A stretch of 64,000 nucleotides of DNA from Desulfomonile sp963700305 (GCA_963700305.1 CAVOXB010000026.1:62001-126000); one strand, 5' to 3'; positions 30,221-39,237 are shown, counted from the stretch's first letter. The notes: generated by a model from the sequence alone, not told the origin. Translations and numbers: made by a program.

Positions 30221-32179
30221 CTACTTCTTACCTCCTCCCTGGCCGACATCTTGAAGCCTGATGTCCGTCTTTATCTCGACTACGCGTCCGTCTTCGTAGG
30301 TTATATTGGTCTCCATGTGGAGAACTTCCATGTCGGAATAAAGTGCGTCAATGATGTCCTTGTAACGGTTTTCTACGAAGGCCCGCCTTATCTTCCTGGT
30401 TCTTGTCAGTTCATCGTCGTCCGCGTCAAATTCCTTGTAAAGATTTGCGAATCTGGTGATTTTCGCAGAATCGGGAAGTGTACGGTTTACATCTCGTATG
30501 GCTTTCTCAACCAAGTTGTAAACCTGTGGAATTTGAGACAGTTCCGGATAGCTTGTGTAATTGATGCCGTTGTCTTCGGCCCATTTGCCCACGGAATTGT
30601 AATCGATGCATATTATGGAGGTGACAAAAGACCGCTGGTTACCGACAATCAGGGCCTCTCTGATATAAGGGCTGAATTTGAGGCGTGCTTCCAGGAATTG
30701 TGGGGAGAACTTTCTCTGGTCACTAAGAATCATAACGTCCTTGGATCTGTCGAAGACCACCAGGTGTCCATCCTCATCGATAAATCCTGTATCTCCGGAG
30801 TAGAGCCAACCGTCTTTGAGCGTCTTCTCGGTTTCTTCCGGCGACTTATAGTAGCCCAGAAATACTGACGGGCTCTTTGAGATGATTTCATCATTCTCGG
30901 TGACCTTCACCTCGGTTTCCGGGATAGGCGTGCCGACGGTATCGAATTTGATGTCGCCGTCTCTGTGCACCACTGAAATGCCTGCAATCTCCGTCTGACC
31001 GTATATCTGCTTCAGATTAACGCCGATGGCATGGAAGAAGCGAAAATGATCCGGCCCCATGGCTGCGCCACCCGTATATGCGTGACGAACACGGCTCAAC
31101 CCCAGGTGGTCACGTATCTTTTGGTAGCAGGCCCAATTAGCCAATTCCCGCAAAATCTTCCAGTAAAACGGCACAGGTTTTTTCTCGAATTTCATTTCCG
31201 CTGTGGCGTACCCGATCTTCATTGCCAGAGAGTATATTTTTCGCTTAAGCCAGGTTGCGTCCAACTGCTTGACCTGAATGGTTCTGGTCATCTGTTCGTA
31301 AAGCCTGGGAGGGGCAAACATGACATGTGGCCCGATTTCCCTCACATTTTCCTGAGCAATCTCCGGTTCCTCAGGAAAATTGATCGTGAACCCTATCTGG
31401 AGTCCGCAAGATATGGACATCATCTGTTCGCCAATCCACGCGAACGGGAGATAAGAAACGAAGTCGTCATTGGTTGTGCACGGATCGACTCTCATCAGGT
31501 TACGACCCATCGTAAGCATGTTGTAATTTGTCAGAAGTGCGCCTTTAGGAGCGGAAGTAGTTCCGGAGGTATAGAAAAGGAGGCACACGTCTTTGCCTTG
31601 GCCTTTTTCCACCAGCTTATCGAACAGGTCTGGTTCTTGTTTTACTTTTTCGCGTCCCAGCTTTCGAACTTCATCGAGGCTTATAAGCATGGGATCGTCA
31701 TAGTGCCTCATTCCTTTGGGGTCATCCCAGATTATCTTCTTTAACTTGGGGCATTGGTCACGTATTGAAAGGGCCTTATCTACCTCTTCCTGCCCTTCAG
31801 CCACATAGAATTTGGAATCCGAGTGGTCCACTATGTATCGCACTTCGTCCATGAGGCAGTCTTGGAAGAGCCAGACTCCTACCCCGCCGCCGCACATTGC
31901 CGCCATTTCCGTCCACAGGGCCTCGGGGCGGTTGTCACCTATCATTATGACTTTGTCGCCGGGTTCAAGGCCCAGGACGATGAGACCCAACGTTATTTCT
32001 TTCACATTTTCCAGGTAATCAGTCCACGTTACAGGGCTCCATATGCCATACTCTTTTTCTCGCATGGCAACTTTGCCGTCTCCGAATTTTCTTGCTTGTT
32101 GCACAAGTAGTTTTGGCAAAGTAAGATCGTCGGTGATATTGATTTCACCATCGTAATGTTCGTTACCTGCGGCTGACAT
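30221..32179 (-). CDS. AMP-dependent acyl-CoA ligase within the liv operon
   Basis: About 652 aa, the length of long-chain acyl-CoA synthetases (FAA/FadD15 class). P-loop-like LLFYTSGTTSAPKGAL (about 215), gate motif YGQTEIAG (about 400), GWLYSGDTGFIDEDG (about 465) and KDVMILSDQRKFSPQFLEARL (about 490) are all present; the usual KELI adenylation motif is KDVM here. The start ATG 32179 follows GGAGG and overlaps livG by 17 bases; the frame is open upstream but inside livG. It probably activates the acid brought in by the importer to its CoA ester. Confidence 0.88.
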   Translation of the reverse strand: MSAAGNEHYDGEINITDDLTLPKLLVQQARKFGDGKVAMREKEYGIWSPVTWTDYLENVKEITLGLIVLGLEPGDKVIMIGDNRPEALWTEMAAMCGGGVGVWLFQDCLMDEVRYIVDHSDSKFYVAEGQEEVDKALSIRDQCPKLKKIIWDDPKGMRHYDDPMLISLDEVRKLGREKVKQEPDLFDKLVEKGQGKDVCLLFYTSGTTSAPKGALLTNYNMLTMGRNLMRVDPCTTNDDFVSYLPFAWIGEQMMSISCGLQIGFTINFPEEPEIAQENVREIGPHVMFAPPRLYEQMTRTIQVKQLDATWLKRKIYSLAMKIGYATAEMKFEKKPVPFYWKILRELANWACYQKIRDHLGLSRVRHAYTGGAAMGPDHFRFFHAIGVNLKQIYGQTEIAGISVVHRDGDIKFDTVGTPIPETEVKVTENDEIISKSPSVFLGYYKSPEETEKTLKDGWLYSGDTGFIDEDGHLVVFDRSKDVMILSDQRKFSPQFLEARLKFSPYIREALIVGNQRSFVTSIICIDYNSVGKWAEDNGINYTSYPELSQIPQVYNLVEKAIRDVNRTLPDSAKITRFANLYKEFDADDDELTRTRKIRRAFVENRYKDIIDALYSDMEVLHMETNITYEDGRVVEIKTDIRLQDVGQGGGKK

Positions 32180-32963
32180 ATAGATCCTCCACGTCGCCCA
32201 GATAGGCCTTGATGACTTCGGGATTTTCCTGGATTTCTGAAGGAGTTCCATCGGCTATTTTTACGCCGAAATTGAGGACCATGACCCTGTCTGAAAGGTC
32301 CATTACAACCCCCATGTCATGTTCAACCAGCACACAAGTGATCTTCCATCGCTCGTCCTCATTGATATCCACTATGAAGCGAGCCATATCTTCCACTTCT
32401 TCCAGGTTTAGCCCTGCTAGCGGTTCATCCAGGAGGACTAGTTCGGGCTGAAGCGCCAGGGCCCTTGCCAATTCAATGCGTTTCTGCATCCCGTAAGGAA
32501 GCATGCCCGTTATTTCGTTACGCACAGATTCGATTTCGAGAAGATCGATGATCTCTTCCTCAATGAATTTGCGGGTCTGGATTTCTTCCTGGCTCGTTTT
32601 GCCCCAATAAACCGCTGAACTGACGAGTCCGGACCTGAGGCGTAAGTGCCGTCCCAGGCGAATATTGTCCAGGACTGTCATGCCTCCGAAAAGTTCGATT
32701 TTCTGAAATGTTCGCGACAGACCCATAGCCGCTCTCTTATGAGGAGAGTAGCCTGTGATTTCCTTGCCTTTGAAGGTGACCTGCCCTTTCTTCGGCTGAT
32801 AAAGACCATTGATGCAGTTCATCATGCAGGTCTTTCCAGCACCGTTCGGGCCTATTATGGAGAATATCTCACCCTTTCTGACCTGGAAGCTCACATTGGT
32901 CAGTGCGGCCACGCCATGAAAAGATAGGAAGACGTTCTTAGCCTCTAGTATGACTTCCGACAT
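32163..32963 (-). CDS. livG: Branched-chain-type ABC transporter ATPase LivG
   Basis: 266 aa. Walker A GPNGAGKTCMMN (about 38), LSRTFQKIELFGGMTVLDNI typical of LivG, a diverged signature LPYGMQKRIELARALA, Walker B LVLLDEPLAGLN, and H-loop LVEHDMGVV. It is the first gene of the operon, about 140 bases after a strong promoter. The signature LPYGMQ replaces the consensus LSGGQ, which is also seen in other LivG proteins. Confidence 0.92.
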   Translation of the reverse strand: MSEVILEAKNVFLSFHGVAALTNVSFQVRKGEIFSIIGPNGAGKTCMMNCINGLYQPKKGQVTFKGKEITGYSPHKRAAMGLSRTFQKIELFGGMTVLDNIRLGRHLRLRSGLVSSAVYWGKTSQEEIQTRKFIEEEIIDLLEIESVRNEITGMLPYGMQKRIELARALALQPELVLLDEPLAGLNLEEVEDMARFIVDINEDERWKITCVLVEHDMGVVMDLSDRVMVLNFGVKIADGTPSEIQENPEVIKAYLGDVEDLYVSRR

Positions 32964-33110
32964 TCAGAATCCCCTTTGCGAAATCCACAGTAGAATTTGG
33001 GCCAGGCGCAGTCGAGGCCACATTTCGATGTTCCGGGGTAAAACTTCGGGGCTCCTTTCGGAGCTGATTTTTGTTGAATTTCCTGCCGATCCGATGAGAT
33101 GAGGCCTCTG

Positions 33111-33139
33111 AAAATAGCAAAACCGCTTCTCCAGGTCAA
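33111..33139 (-). promoter_or_regulatory. Sigma70-type promoter of the liv operon
   Basis: Minus strand: TTGACC (33139-33134), 17-base spacer, TATTTT (33116-33111). It predicts a transcript start near 33104 and a leader of about 140 bases before livG. Confidence 0.6.
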
Positions 33140-33586
33140 GACTTACCTGATGAATGAAATCGGAAATTTTGCGAATTCGGTCCGCGATTCAACGGTAGAT
33201 TGAAAACGCGGCAATCTCTGTTTTGCCCCCCCTTCGCCAAGCGGGAGAAGCGGAGGTTCTTGAAGCAGCAGTTCTGTATCCTGAACTATCCAGCGTCGCC
33301 GGCATGGTTCATAGACCTATTCGCTGTTTTCCTTGAGTATGGCAGTAGGTAAATACGCCTTGCTGCCGAGCCAGTCCAGGAGCGTTCTTAGCGCCCGTAA
33401 GATCGATTTCATTTAACAAAAGCTGTTTGCAGTTTTCAGGATATATTGAGTTTGCAACGGTAAGAATATTCAAACCGGGGGTCTCGCCGAGGACCGCTCG
33501 AGACCTCTTGAGATGCGGCGCAGCGTTTGTTGGGAGATTTATTGAAATGTTTGAACAGAGCATGACGAATCATGGATAAACTCATG

Positions 33587-33616
33587 TTGAAAAGTCAAGA
33601 CGAAAAATGGTATATA
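33587..33616 (+). promoter_or_regulatory. Candidate promoter of the hydratase/lyase/synthetase operon
   Basis: TTGAAA (33587-33592), 18-base spacer, TATATA (33611-33616), about 175 bases before the first start codon. The match is moderate. Confidence 0.35.
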
Positions 33617-33792
33617 TGGTGCCGTTTTCGAAAATATCTGCTAATCTAGTTGCAGTGTGGAGCTTTCCGGATCATGAAATTCCGTAAACTCCAACCTGAA
33701 ATGCATTCGCATAGAAGTCTTTGATCCATTGTTCAATAAAGTTGGTCCAACGAGATTGTCCCGTGTGAGACCTACAGATGAGGAGGAAAGGG

Positions 33793-34584
33793 ATGGATGG
33801 AGCGGTGAGTCTCTTGAGAGAATTCAAGGATGGGGTAATGGTTCTCACCATAAACCGTCCACAAGCCTTGAACTGCTTCGATATGCCGCTTCTTAGCGAG
33901 TTTGGGAAGGCAGTTGAGGAGATCGCTTTCGATCGGAATGTCAAAGTTGTCATAATTACAGGTTCCACAGAGGGAAAGAACGCGTTCAGCACGGGCGCGG
34001 ACTTGAAGGAAAGGGCCGTCATGACACCCGATCAGGTGAGACTCTATATTCAGACGATTCGAAACCTTTTCACCGCCGTGGAGGAGCTTCCCAAACCGGC
34101 AATAGCCGCAGTGAACGGTTATGCCTTTGGAGGAGGCCTGGAACTGGCTCTTGCCTGTGATATAAGACTTGCGTCCGCAAGTGCTGTCGTGGGTCTTACG
34201 GAAACGAGCTTGGCCGTGATTCCCGGCGCGGGCGGGACACAGAGACTGCCTAGAGTAGTTGGGATTCCCAGGGCAAAAGAAATGATCTTTCGCGCCAGAC
34301 GAATCACCGCGCAGGAGGGCCTTGAAATAGGTCTTTTCCTCGAAGTCCTGGAACCCGAGAAGCTGGTAGCCAGATCAATGGAGATTGCCGCAGAAATCGC
34401 CGCAAATGGCCCCGTAGCATTATCTCAAGCCAAATATGCTATCAACAAGGGAACAGAGGTTAGTCTACCCGTGGGATTGGCTATAGAATCCAATGCCTAC
34501 GCTGTGACGATTCCCACTAAAGATAGAACCGAAGGACTTACAGCCTTCAGGGAAAAACGAAAACCGGTTTATTCCGGAGAATAG
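33793..34584 (+). CDS. Enoyl-CoA hydratase/isomerase (crotonase family), methylglutaconyl-CoA hydratase candidate
   Basis: 263 aa from an ATG with GAGGAGGAAAGGG upstream. Crotonase oxyanion motifs FSTGADLKERA (about 65) and AVNGYAFGGGLELALACD (about 100) are present, as are both candidate catalytic Glu residues (GGGLEL and TETSLAVIPGAGGTQRLP). Neighbouring HMG-CoA lyase-like and acetoacetyl-CoA synthetase genes suggest methylglutaconyl-CoA hydration to HMG-CoA in leucine breakdown. Sequence alone cannot separate this from general enoyl-CoA hydratase. Confidence 0.85.
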   Translation: MDGAVSLLREFKDGVMVLTINRPQALNCFDMPLLSEFGKAVEEIAFDRNVKVVIITGSTEGKNAFSTGADLKERAVMTPDQVRLYIQTIRNLFTAVEELPKPAIAAVNGYAFGGGLELALACDIRLASASAVVGLTETSLAVIPGAGGTQRLPRVVGIPRAKEMIFRARRITAQEGLEIGLFLEVLEPEKLVARSMEIAAEIAANGPVALSQAKYAINKGTEVSLPVGLAIESNAYAVTIPTKDRTEGLTAFREKRKPVYSGE

Positions 34585-34604
34585 ATCTAAGGAGGAGCGT
34601 CTTT

Positions 34605-35735
34605 ATGCCGGTTCACGAATTGACTTACCCCAAAAAAGTTCAGGTGGGAGACATCACTGTCCGTGACGGGTTTCAGCACGAAGAGCATTGGATTCCCACG
34701 GATGCCAAGTTGTTTTATCTGGAAGAACTTATCCTTTGCGGGATAAAGCACCTGGAGGTAACGAATTTCGGCAATCCTGCTCTTATGCCGCAATTCAAAG
34801 ACTCGGATGAGCTGTTCAAGGCACTCAGGGATTCCAAGAAGATCTCACGTGCAGGAATAAATTGGAGCGACGTAACTCTTACGGCTATTACAATACGAGA
34901 GAAATCGGTGGACCGAGCGATACAGGCCAGGCGAGAAGGCTGGGGACCAGATCGTGTTTTGATGATGGTGTCAACGGACGAGCAGCACCATTTCGCCAAT
35001 TCGGGAACCACCTTGCCTAATTATTGGGCTGAAGCCAAACGCTGCATAGAAAAAACGAAAGCTGAAGGGATCAAAATGTGCGGGACGGTCTCTACCATCT
35101 GGGGATCTCCCATATCCGGTCCGACAGAGCTGTCCGAGGCCGTGGAATTCACCAAACGTTGGCTGGACATTGGCGCTTCAGATATCGAACATGCTGACCA
35201 CGACGGAAGCGCTCCGCCGGATCAGGTATACAGATACTTCTCCATGATTCTTGACGAAATCCCCGATAAAAGACTCCACATAGCCCACTTCCATGTCACC
35301 CGAGGATGGGGAACGGCCAACGTGCTGGCCGCTCTTTTGGCGGGAATCGAGATATTCGAGGCCACGCTGGGGGGACTTGGAGGCCAACCGGCCAACTTCA
35401 TGGATCGCACGCCTGTCAGCGGCACGGGGGAGTATTATTATCGTGATCCCAACGTGGTAGGCCTCCAGTGCATTGAAGACATGGTCGTCATGATGGACGA
35501 AATGAAGATCGAGACTGGAATCGACGTGGACCGACTCCTGGACCTGGGAACAATGATGGAGAAAACCATTGGCAGGAGGCTGAGATCCGAGTCGATTCTA
35601 AATCGCAGAATCCCCAAGGCGCCTCGAGAGGAATACAAAAGAAAGGGCCTTGATGGGCTGAAGAAGAAGCTCGGGGAAGCGCCTGGTCAGAAATTCCCGT
35701 CTGACTGGTCGCAAAAGGCACTTTTCAAGAAATAA
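34605..35735 (+). CDS. HMG-CoA lyase-like DRE-TIM metallolyase
   Basis: 376 aa. The DRE-TIM signature is DITVRDGFQHEE (about 17-28), the metal-ligand pair is HIAHFHVTRGWG (about 224) and a Gly-rich motif TLGGLGGQP follows (about 255). The family splits HMG-CoA to acetyl-CoA and acetoacetate or performs related aldol/Claisen chemistry. The protein is longer than typical HMG-CoA lyase (about 300 aa), with a basic C-terminal extension (KRKGLDGLKKKLGE). A strong ribosome site (AAGGAGG) lies 21 bases after the hydratase gene. Exact substrate is inferred from context. Confidence 0.78.
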   Translation: MPVHELTYPKKVQVGDITVRDGFQHEEHWIPTDAKLFYLEELILCGIKHLEVTNFGNPALMPQFKDSDELFKALRDSKKISRAGINWSDVTLTAITIREKSVDRAIQARREGWGPDRVLMMVSTDEQHHFANSGTTLPNYWAEAKRCIEKTKAEGIKMCGTVSTIWGSPISGPTELSEAVEFTKRWLDIGASDIEHADHDGSAPPDQVYRYFSMILDEIPDKRLHIAHFHVTRGWGTANVLAALLAGIEIFEATLGGLGGQPANFMDRTPVSGTGEYYYRDPNVVGLQCIEDMVVMMDEMKIETGIDVDRLLDLGTMMEKTIGRRLRSESILNRRIPKAPREEYKRKGLDGLKKKLGEAPGQKFPSDWSQKALFKK

Positions 35736-35876
35736 TCGAGTTGCATTCTCGGCAGGCTTGATAGAATTATTGCCGGATAGTTTTAGAAACGGCGCATGGT
35801 GGGTTTCCATGCGCCCGCGAAATACTGCGGCACATCAACGGCAAGTCTTCTACCTATCGCATAAGGAGGTTCGATC

Positions 35877-37826
35877 ATGCGCCCTCTTTGGGAACCGTCC
35901 GAGGAACGCATCAAGAATGCGAATATCACCGGGTTCATAAAGTACGTTAACGAGAAGTACTCTCTAAACGTTAAGGGATATCAGGATCTTTACCAGTGGT
36001 CCGTTGACAAGAGAGAGGACTTCTGGGCGTCAGTGTGGGATTTCTGTGGCGTTATCGCCTCCAAGCCTTACGACAAAGTGCTGGAAGATTCGCCCACAAT
36101 GATAGGGGCCAAATGGTTCACAGGCGCACGGCTGAATTTAGCGGAAAATCTTCTCAGATTCAGAGACGACCAGATAGCATTGGTATTCAAAGGGGAAGGC
36201 CAGCCTACTGTCCGAATGACGTACGCCCAGCTTTACGATCAGGTGGCAAGAATGGCCCAGTCCATGAAGCTAGCCGGGGTAAGAACAGGCGACAGAGTAG
36301 CGGGATATGTTCCAAACATGATCGAGACCATTGTAGCCATGTTGGCTGCAACCAGCATGGGAGCGATTTGGTCTTCGTGTTCTCCGGATTTCGGGATCAA
36401 GGGCGTTCTCGACAGATTCGGACAGATTGAGCCCAAGATCCTGTTTACCGCAAACGGGTATTTCTATAATGGCAAGGCCCACGATTCTCTCGACAAAATA
36501 AGTCGAATTATCAAGGAGCTCCCGAGCATTGAGAAGATCGTCGTAATCCCGTACACCCAGGAACGTGCTGATATAAGCGGAATCCCCAATGCTGTCCACT
36601 ATCAGGACTTTATCTCGAAGGACCAGGGATTGCAGGTTGCGTTCGAGCAGCTTCCGTTCGATCACCCGCTGTACATTATGTATTCCTCAGGTACAACCGG
36701 CTTGCCGAAGTGCATGGTTCACGGCGCGGGCGGGACCTTGATTCAGCACCTCAAGGAACACGTGCTCCATGTAGATCTGAAGCGAGAGGACAAGGTCTAC
36801 TATTTCACGACCTGCGGTTGGATGATGTGGAATTGGCTGGTGAGCGGGCTTGCTATCGGAGCTACGGTAATACTGTACGACGGATCGCCTTTCTATCCTG
36901 ATGCTGGCGCGATATTCCAGTTGGCGCAGGACGAGAAGATGACCATTTTCGGGACAAGCGCCAGGTATATTGCTGGCGTTGAAAAAGAAGGCCTGATACC
37001 AAAGGAAAAATATGATTTGTCGGCACTCAAGACCATGTGCTCGACAGGTTCTCCTCTTTCAGAGGAGAGCTTCCAATTCGTTTATCGCGACATCAAGAAA
37101 GACATAGATTTGGCGTCCATTTCCGGCGGCACGGATATAATCTCATGTTTTGCGCTGGGATGCTCGATACTGCCGGTTTATGAGGGTGAACTCCAGTGCC
37201 GCGGGCTCGGGATGAAAGTGGAGGCGTACGACCTGAAAGGCAAGCCTGTAATCGGACAACAGGGCGAACTTGTTTGCACCGCGACATTTCCATCTCAACC
37301 GATCTACTTCTGGAAAGACCCGGACAACAGTAAGTACAAGAGCGCCTATTTTGATGTGTTCCCGAATGTATGGCATCACGGCGATTTCATTGAAATCACT
37401 GAGCATGGCGGGGTAAAGATCTTCGGCCGTTCAGACGCGACCCTCAATCCTTCGGGTGTGCGCATAGGAACCGCTGAGATCTATCGTGTGGTCGAGGCGA
37501 TGGATGAGATTTCCGACAGCATAGTTGTCGGACAGAACTGGGATAATGACGTAAGAGTGCTTCTCTTCGTGAAGACCGCTGCTAACGTGGAACTCAACGA
37601 AGATCTGAAAAAGAAGATCAAGAAGAATATTCGGGATAATACTACCCCGAGGCATGTTCCTGCGTTGATCCTACCTGTATCGGATATTCCATGCACATTA
37701 AACGGGAAGAAAGTCGAGCTGGCGGTCAGAAACATGATCGAAGGCAAACCCGTGACCAACAAAGATGCGCTTGCCAATCCGGAGGCTCTGGATCAGTTCG
37801 CGGCTATTAAGGAGCTGAAACAATAA
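35877..37826 (+). CDS. Acetoacetate-CoA ligase (acetoacetyl-CoA synthetase)
   Basis: 649 aa, the usual length. ANL-superfamily motifs: YIMYSSGTTGLPKCMVHGAGG (with the Lys/Cys variation typical of AacS; about 261), FTTCGWMMWNWLVSGLA (about 310), SGGTDIISCFALGC (about 410), FGRSDATLNPSGVRIGTAEIY (about 517), and the catalytic Lys region CTLNGKKVELAVRNM (about 605). It activates acetoacetate with ATP and CoA. AAGGAGG precedes the ATG. It fits as the step after the HMG-CoA lyase-like protein. Confidence 0.92.
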   Translation: MRPLWEPSEERIKNANITGFIKYVNEKYSLNVKGYQDLYQWSVDKREDFWASVWDFCGVIASKPYDKVLEDSPTMIGAKWFTGARLNLAENLLRFRDDQIALVFKGEGQPTVRMTYAQLYDQVARMAQSMKLAGVRTGDRVAGYVPNMIETIVAMLAATSMGAIWSSCSPDFGIKGVLDRFGQIEPKILFTANGYFYNGKAHDSLDKISRIIKELPSIEKIVVIPYTQERADISGIPNAVHYQDFISKDQGLQVAFEQLPFDHPLYIMYSSGTTGLPKCMVHGAGGTLIQHLKEHVLHVDLKREDKVYYFTTCGWMMWNWLVSGLAIGATVILYDGSPFYPDAGAIFQLAQDEKMTIFGTSARYIAGVEKEGLIPKEKYDLSALKTMCSTGSPLSEESFQFVYRDIKKDIDLASISGGTDIISCFALGCSILPVYEGELQCRGLGMKVEAYDLKGKPVIGQQGELVCTATFPSQPIYFWKDPDNSKYKSAYFDVFPNVWHHGDFIEITEHGGVKIFGRSDATLNPSGVRIGTAEIYRVVEAMDEISDSIVVGQNWDNDVRVLLFVKTAANVELNEDLKKKIKKNIRDNTTPRHVPALILPVSDIPCTLNGKKVELAVRNMIEGKPVTNKDALANPEALDQFAAIKELKQ

Positions 37827-37837
37827 TTGGTTCGGCA

Positions 37838-37859
37838 GGACCGGCAAGATGCCGGCCCT
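37838..37859. repeat. REP-like palindrome, outlying copy
   Basis: GGACCGGCAAGATGCCGGCC with imperfect dyad (CCGGC-AAGAT-GCCGG). Same family as the copies around the RAYT gene at 58.5-59.4 kb. It sits 11 bases after the acetoacetyl-CoA synthetase stop. Confidence 0.75.
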
Positions 37860-37923
37860 AGTAACGTTATTTTATGGACCACCATATTCTTTCCCCTATT
37901 GACTGAGTGCTTACAAAAAAACT

Positions 37924-37953
37924 GGGGAAACCGTATTCCTAAACAGTTTCCCC
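37924..37953 (+). terminator. Probable terminator of the acetoacetate operon
   Basis: GGGGAAAC (37924-37931) paired with GTTTCCCC (37946-37953), 14-base loop, preceded by an A run and followed by AATTCTATATT. It lies about 100 bases past the last gene. Confidence 0.45.
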
Positions 37954-37991
37954 AATTCTATATTCTGAGGCAATTCAGATGCACTTTGGCT

Positions 37992-38401
37992 TCACTCCGG
38001 GTCGAAGTAAATTGGGATTCCCGGCTCTTTGATGCTGAAGAGGCCCAACACATTTTGTCCGTCATAGTCCAATACCCTCAGATCGTCTTGCTGGTGGAGA
38101 TCATTCATGATCACGTTGTAGTGTTTCCCGTACCTTTTCCTGCAATTTTCCATTGGGACTTCGAATGCAACAAGTGTTTTATTCCCTTGGTGGTGAGCTT
38201 GTTCAAGAGATTCGCATTGGTTAGGGAATCGTACGACGTCAACAGAAGAATCGGGCCTGAACCGGTGAAGAAGATTCCCGCTTTCGTGATGCTCCCTCTT
38301 TCTGTCGTTGGTGGCGAACAGCTTCCCGTTAGGAAGAGATCCGGTTAATTCGACAACTTCAGCTTTGTTTTTATTATATCACTTTGAACATTTCCTATCA
38401 T
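37992..38401 (-). pseudogene. Unrecognised protein gene, readable only with indel repair
   Basis: Three overlapping minus-strand segments read as protein: EVVELTGSLPNGKLFATND, then SITKAGIFFTGSGPILLL, SYDSLTNANLLNKLT, then TLVAFEVPMENCRKRYGKHY and FSIKEPGIPIYFDPE ending at TGA 37992-37994. Joining them needs one base removed at 38294-38296, one added in the T run 38177-38180, and one added near the N-terminus. The result is about 136 aa from ATG 38401, without signal or membrane segment. I do not recognise the family. The uniform protein-like composition argues that this was or is a gene. Confidence 0.5.
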
Positions 38402-38531
38402 TTTTCTCGGTGGATTTATCGTGAAGAGGCCGTTCCAGCGAAGCGAATGCTATGTGTTGCGGAAAAAACCAATTATGGCCATTGGCTCTCAAGAATTAGG
38501 GCGCCAAGAAACGTGATGCAACAGCTATTAC

Positions 38532-38587
38532 AGAAGTTTTTGGAGAGGGGTCCGGGGAGGACCTTTTTACAGAAAGGTCCTCCCCGG
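38532..38587 (+). repeat. 56-bp palindromic repeat, copy 1
   Basis: Begins AGAAGTTTTTGGAGAGGGG and ends in a perfect 15-bp hairpin CCGGGGAGGACCTTT/AAAGGTCCTCCCCGG (loop TTACAG). It lies 27 bases beyond the stop of the phospholipase-D-like gene. Copy 2 is at 39173-39228 in the same orientation. Confidence 0.85.
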
Positions 38588-38614
38588 CTACTCTCCAAAG
38601 CTCTTCGGTCTCTT

Positions 38615-39136
38615 CTAGGCTGCTGGAGCGGGGCAGATATCCCGATGGCCGCACGTGGGGCAGGGGCCTCCCATCCAAATATAATCGAAATAATCCAGCA
38701 AAGGGGAAGTCTCGTCGTCGGTTTCGAGAAGAAATCCGATCTCGAAGTTTCTCTTCGCGTCGCCCTTCGCTCCGATTCCAGCGCCGGTCAGATTCGGGCT
38801 GCCGACAAATGCCGTTTTCCCGTCCACTATGAAAATCTTCGCGTGCATGCGTATGCAGTGGAGGAATTCCACGCCAGCGCTCACATTCCCTTTGGAATCG
38901 ATTTGATCGTATCTCTCACGGAATGGTTTGGAAGGAATCTCCGCATGTATGATCCGGAATCCGACACCACGGTTCACAAGTATAGCCATGAGATCCACAA
39001 AAGTAATGAATCGCCCCTGAAAGAGAACGCCCGTGGCCTTTATATTCGCGGTGGCAATCCAGACGAAACGCTTGGCTTTCACCAGATGTTTCAAGGTGAA
39101 TTGCTCGTAAATCTGCCTATCTGTGAGCATCAACAT
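38615..39136 (-). CDS. Phospholipase D-like (HKD) protein
   Basis: About 173 aa. One HKD motif is visible: MHAKIFIVDGKTAFVGSPNLTGAG (residues about 103 on), preceded by a PLD-like core (KRFVWIATANIKA, GVGFRIIHAE). A C-terminal Cys/His pattern, CPTCGHRDICP, may bind zinc. Single-motif PLD proteins act as dimers and include nucleases (Nuc/BfiI type) and lipases; short cytosolic members often cut nucleic acid. ATG 39136 or 39130 could be the start and neither has a good ribosome site. The gene is bracketed by two 56-bp repeats. Confidence 0.75.
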   Translation of the reverse strand: MLMLTDRQIYEQFTLKHLVKAKRFVWIATANIKATGVLFQGRFITFVDLMAILVNRGVGFRIIHAEIPSKPFRERYDQIDSKGNVSAGVEFLHCIRMHAKIFIVDGKTAFVGSPNLTGAGIGAKGDAKRNFEIGFLLETDDETSPLLDYFDYIWMGGPCPTCGHRDICPAPAA

Positions 39137-39172
39137 TATTGAATACAGCCGCACGGTTAACCGGCAAGTGCT

Positions 39173-39228
39173 AGAAGTTCTTGGGGATGGGTTCGGGGAG
39201 GACCTTCTTTCAAGAAGGTCCTCCCCGA
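39173..39228 (+). repeat. 56-bp palindromic repeat, copy 2
   Basis: Begins AGAAGTTCTTGGGGATGGG and ends with a perfect 17-bp inverted repeat TCGGGGAGGACCTTCTT/AAGAAGGTCCTCCCCGA (two bases between arms). It matches copy 1 over its whole length with a handful of substitutions. It lies 37 bases upstream of the phospholipase-D-like gene. Confidence 0.85.
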
Positions 39229-39237
39229 CATTCTTCC

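Larger units (their letters stand above)
32964..33792. other. Divergent control region of the liv and acetoacetate clusters
   Basis: About 830 bases between two divergent acyl-CoA-related operons. It holds promoter candidates for both (listed separately) and the short inverted repeat CATGA-CGAA-TCATG at 33561-33574. A minus-strand frame of 31 codons (33317-33412) is open but unsupported. Otherwise no gene is seen. Confidence 0.5.

Noticed and set aside
33317..33412. 31-codon minus-strand frame (MKSILRALRTLLDWLGSKAY) in the livG upstream region
   Set aside because: Protein-like but with no ribosome site and too short to support.
33309..33563. 84-codon open frame on the minus strand in the same spacer
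   Set aside because: Irregular composition, no ribosome site and no recognisable domain.
37827..38348. 173-codon plus-strand frame after the acetoacetyl-CoA synthetase gene
   Set aside because: It covers the REP palindrome and the antisense of a more convincing minus-strand protein.
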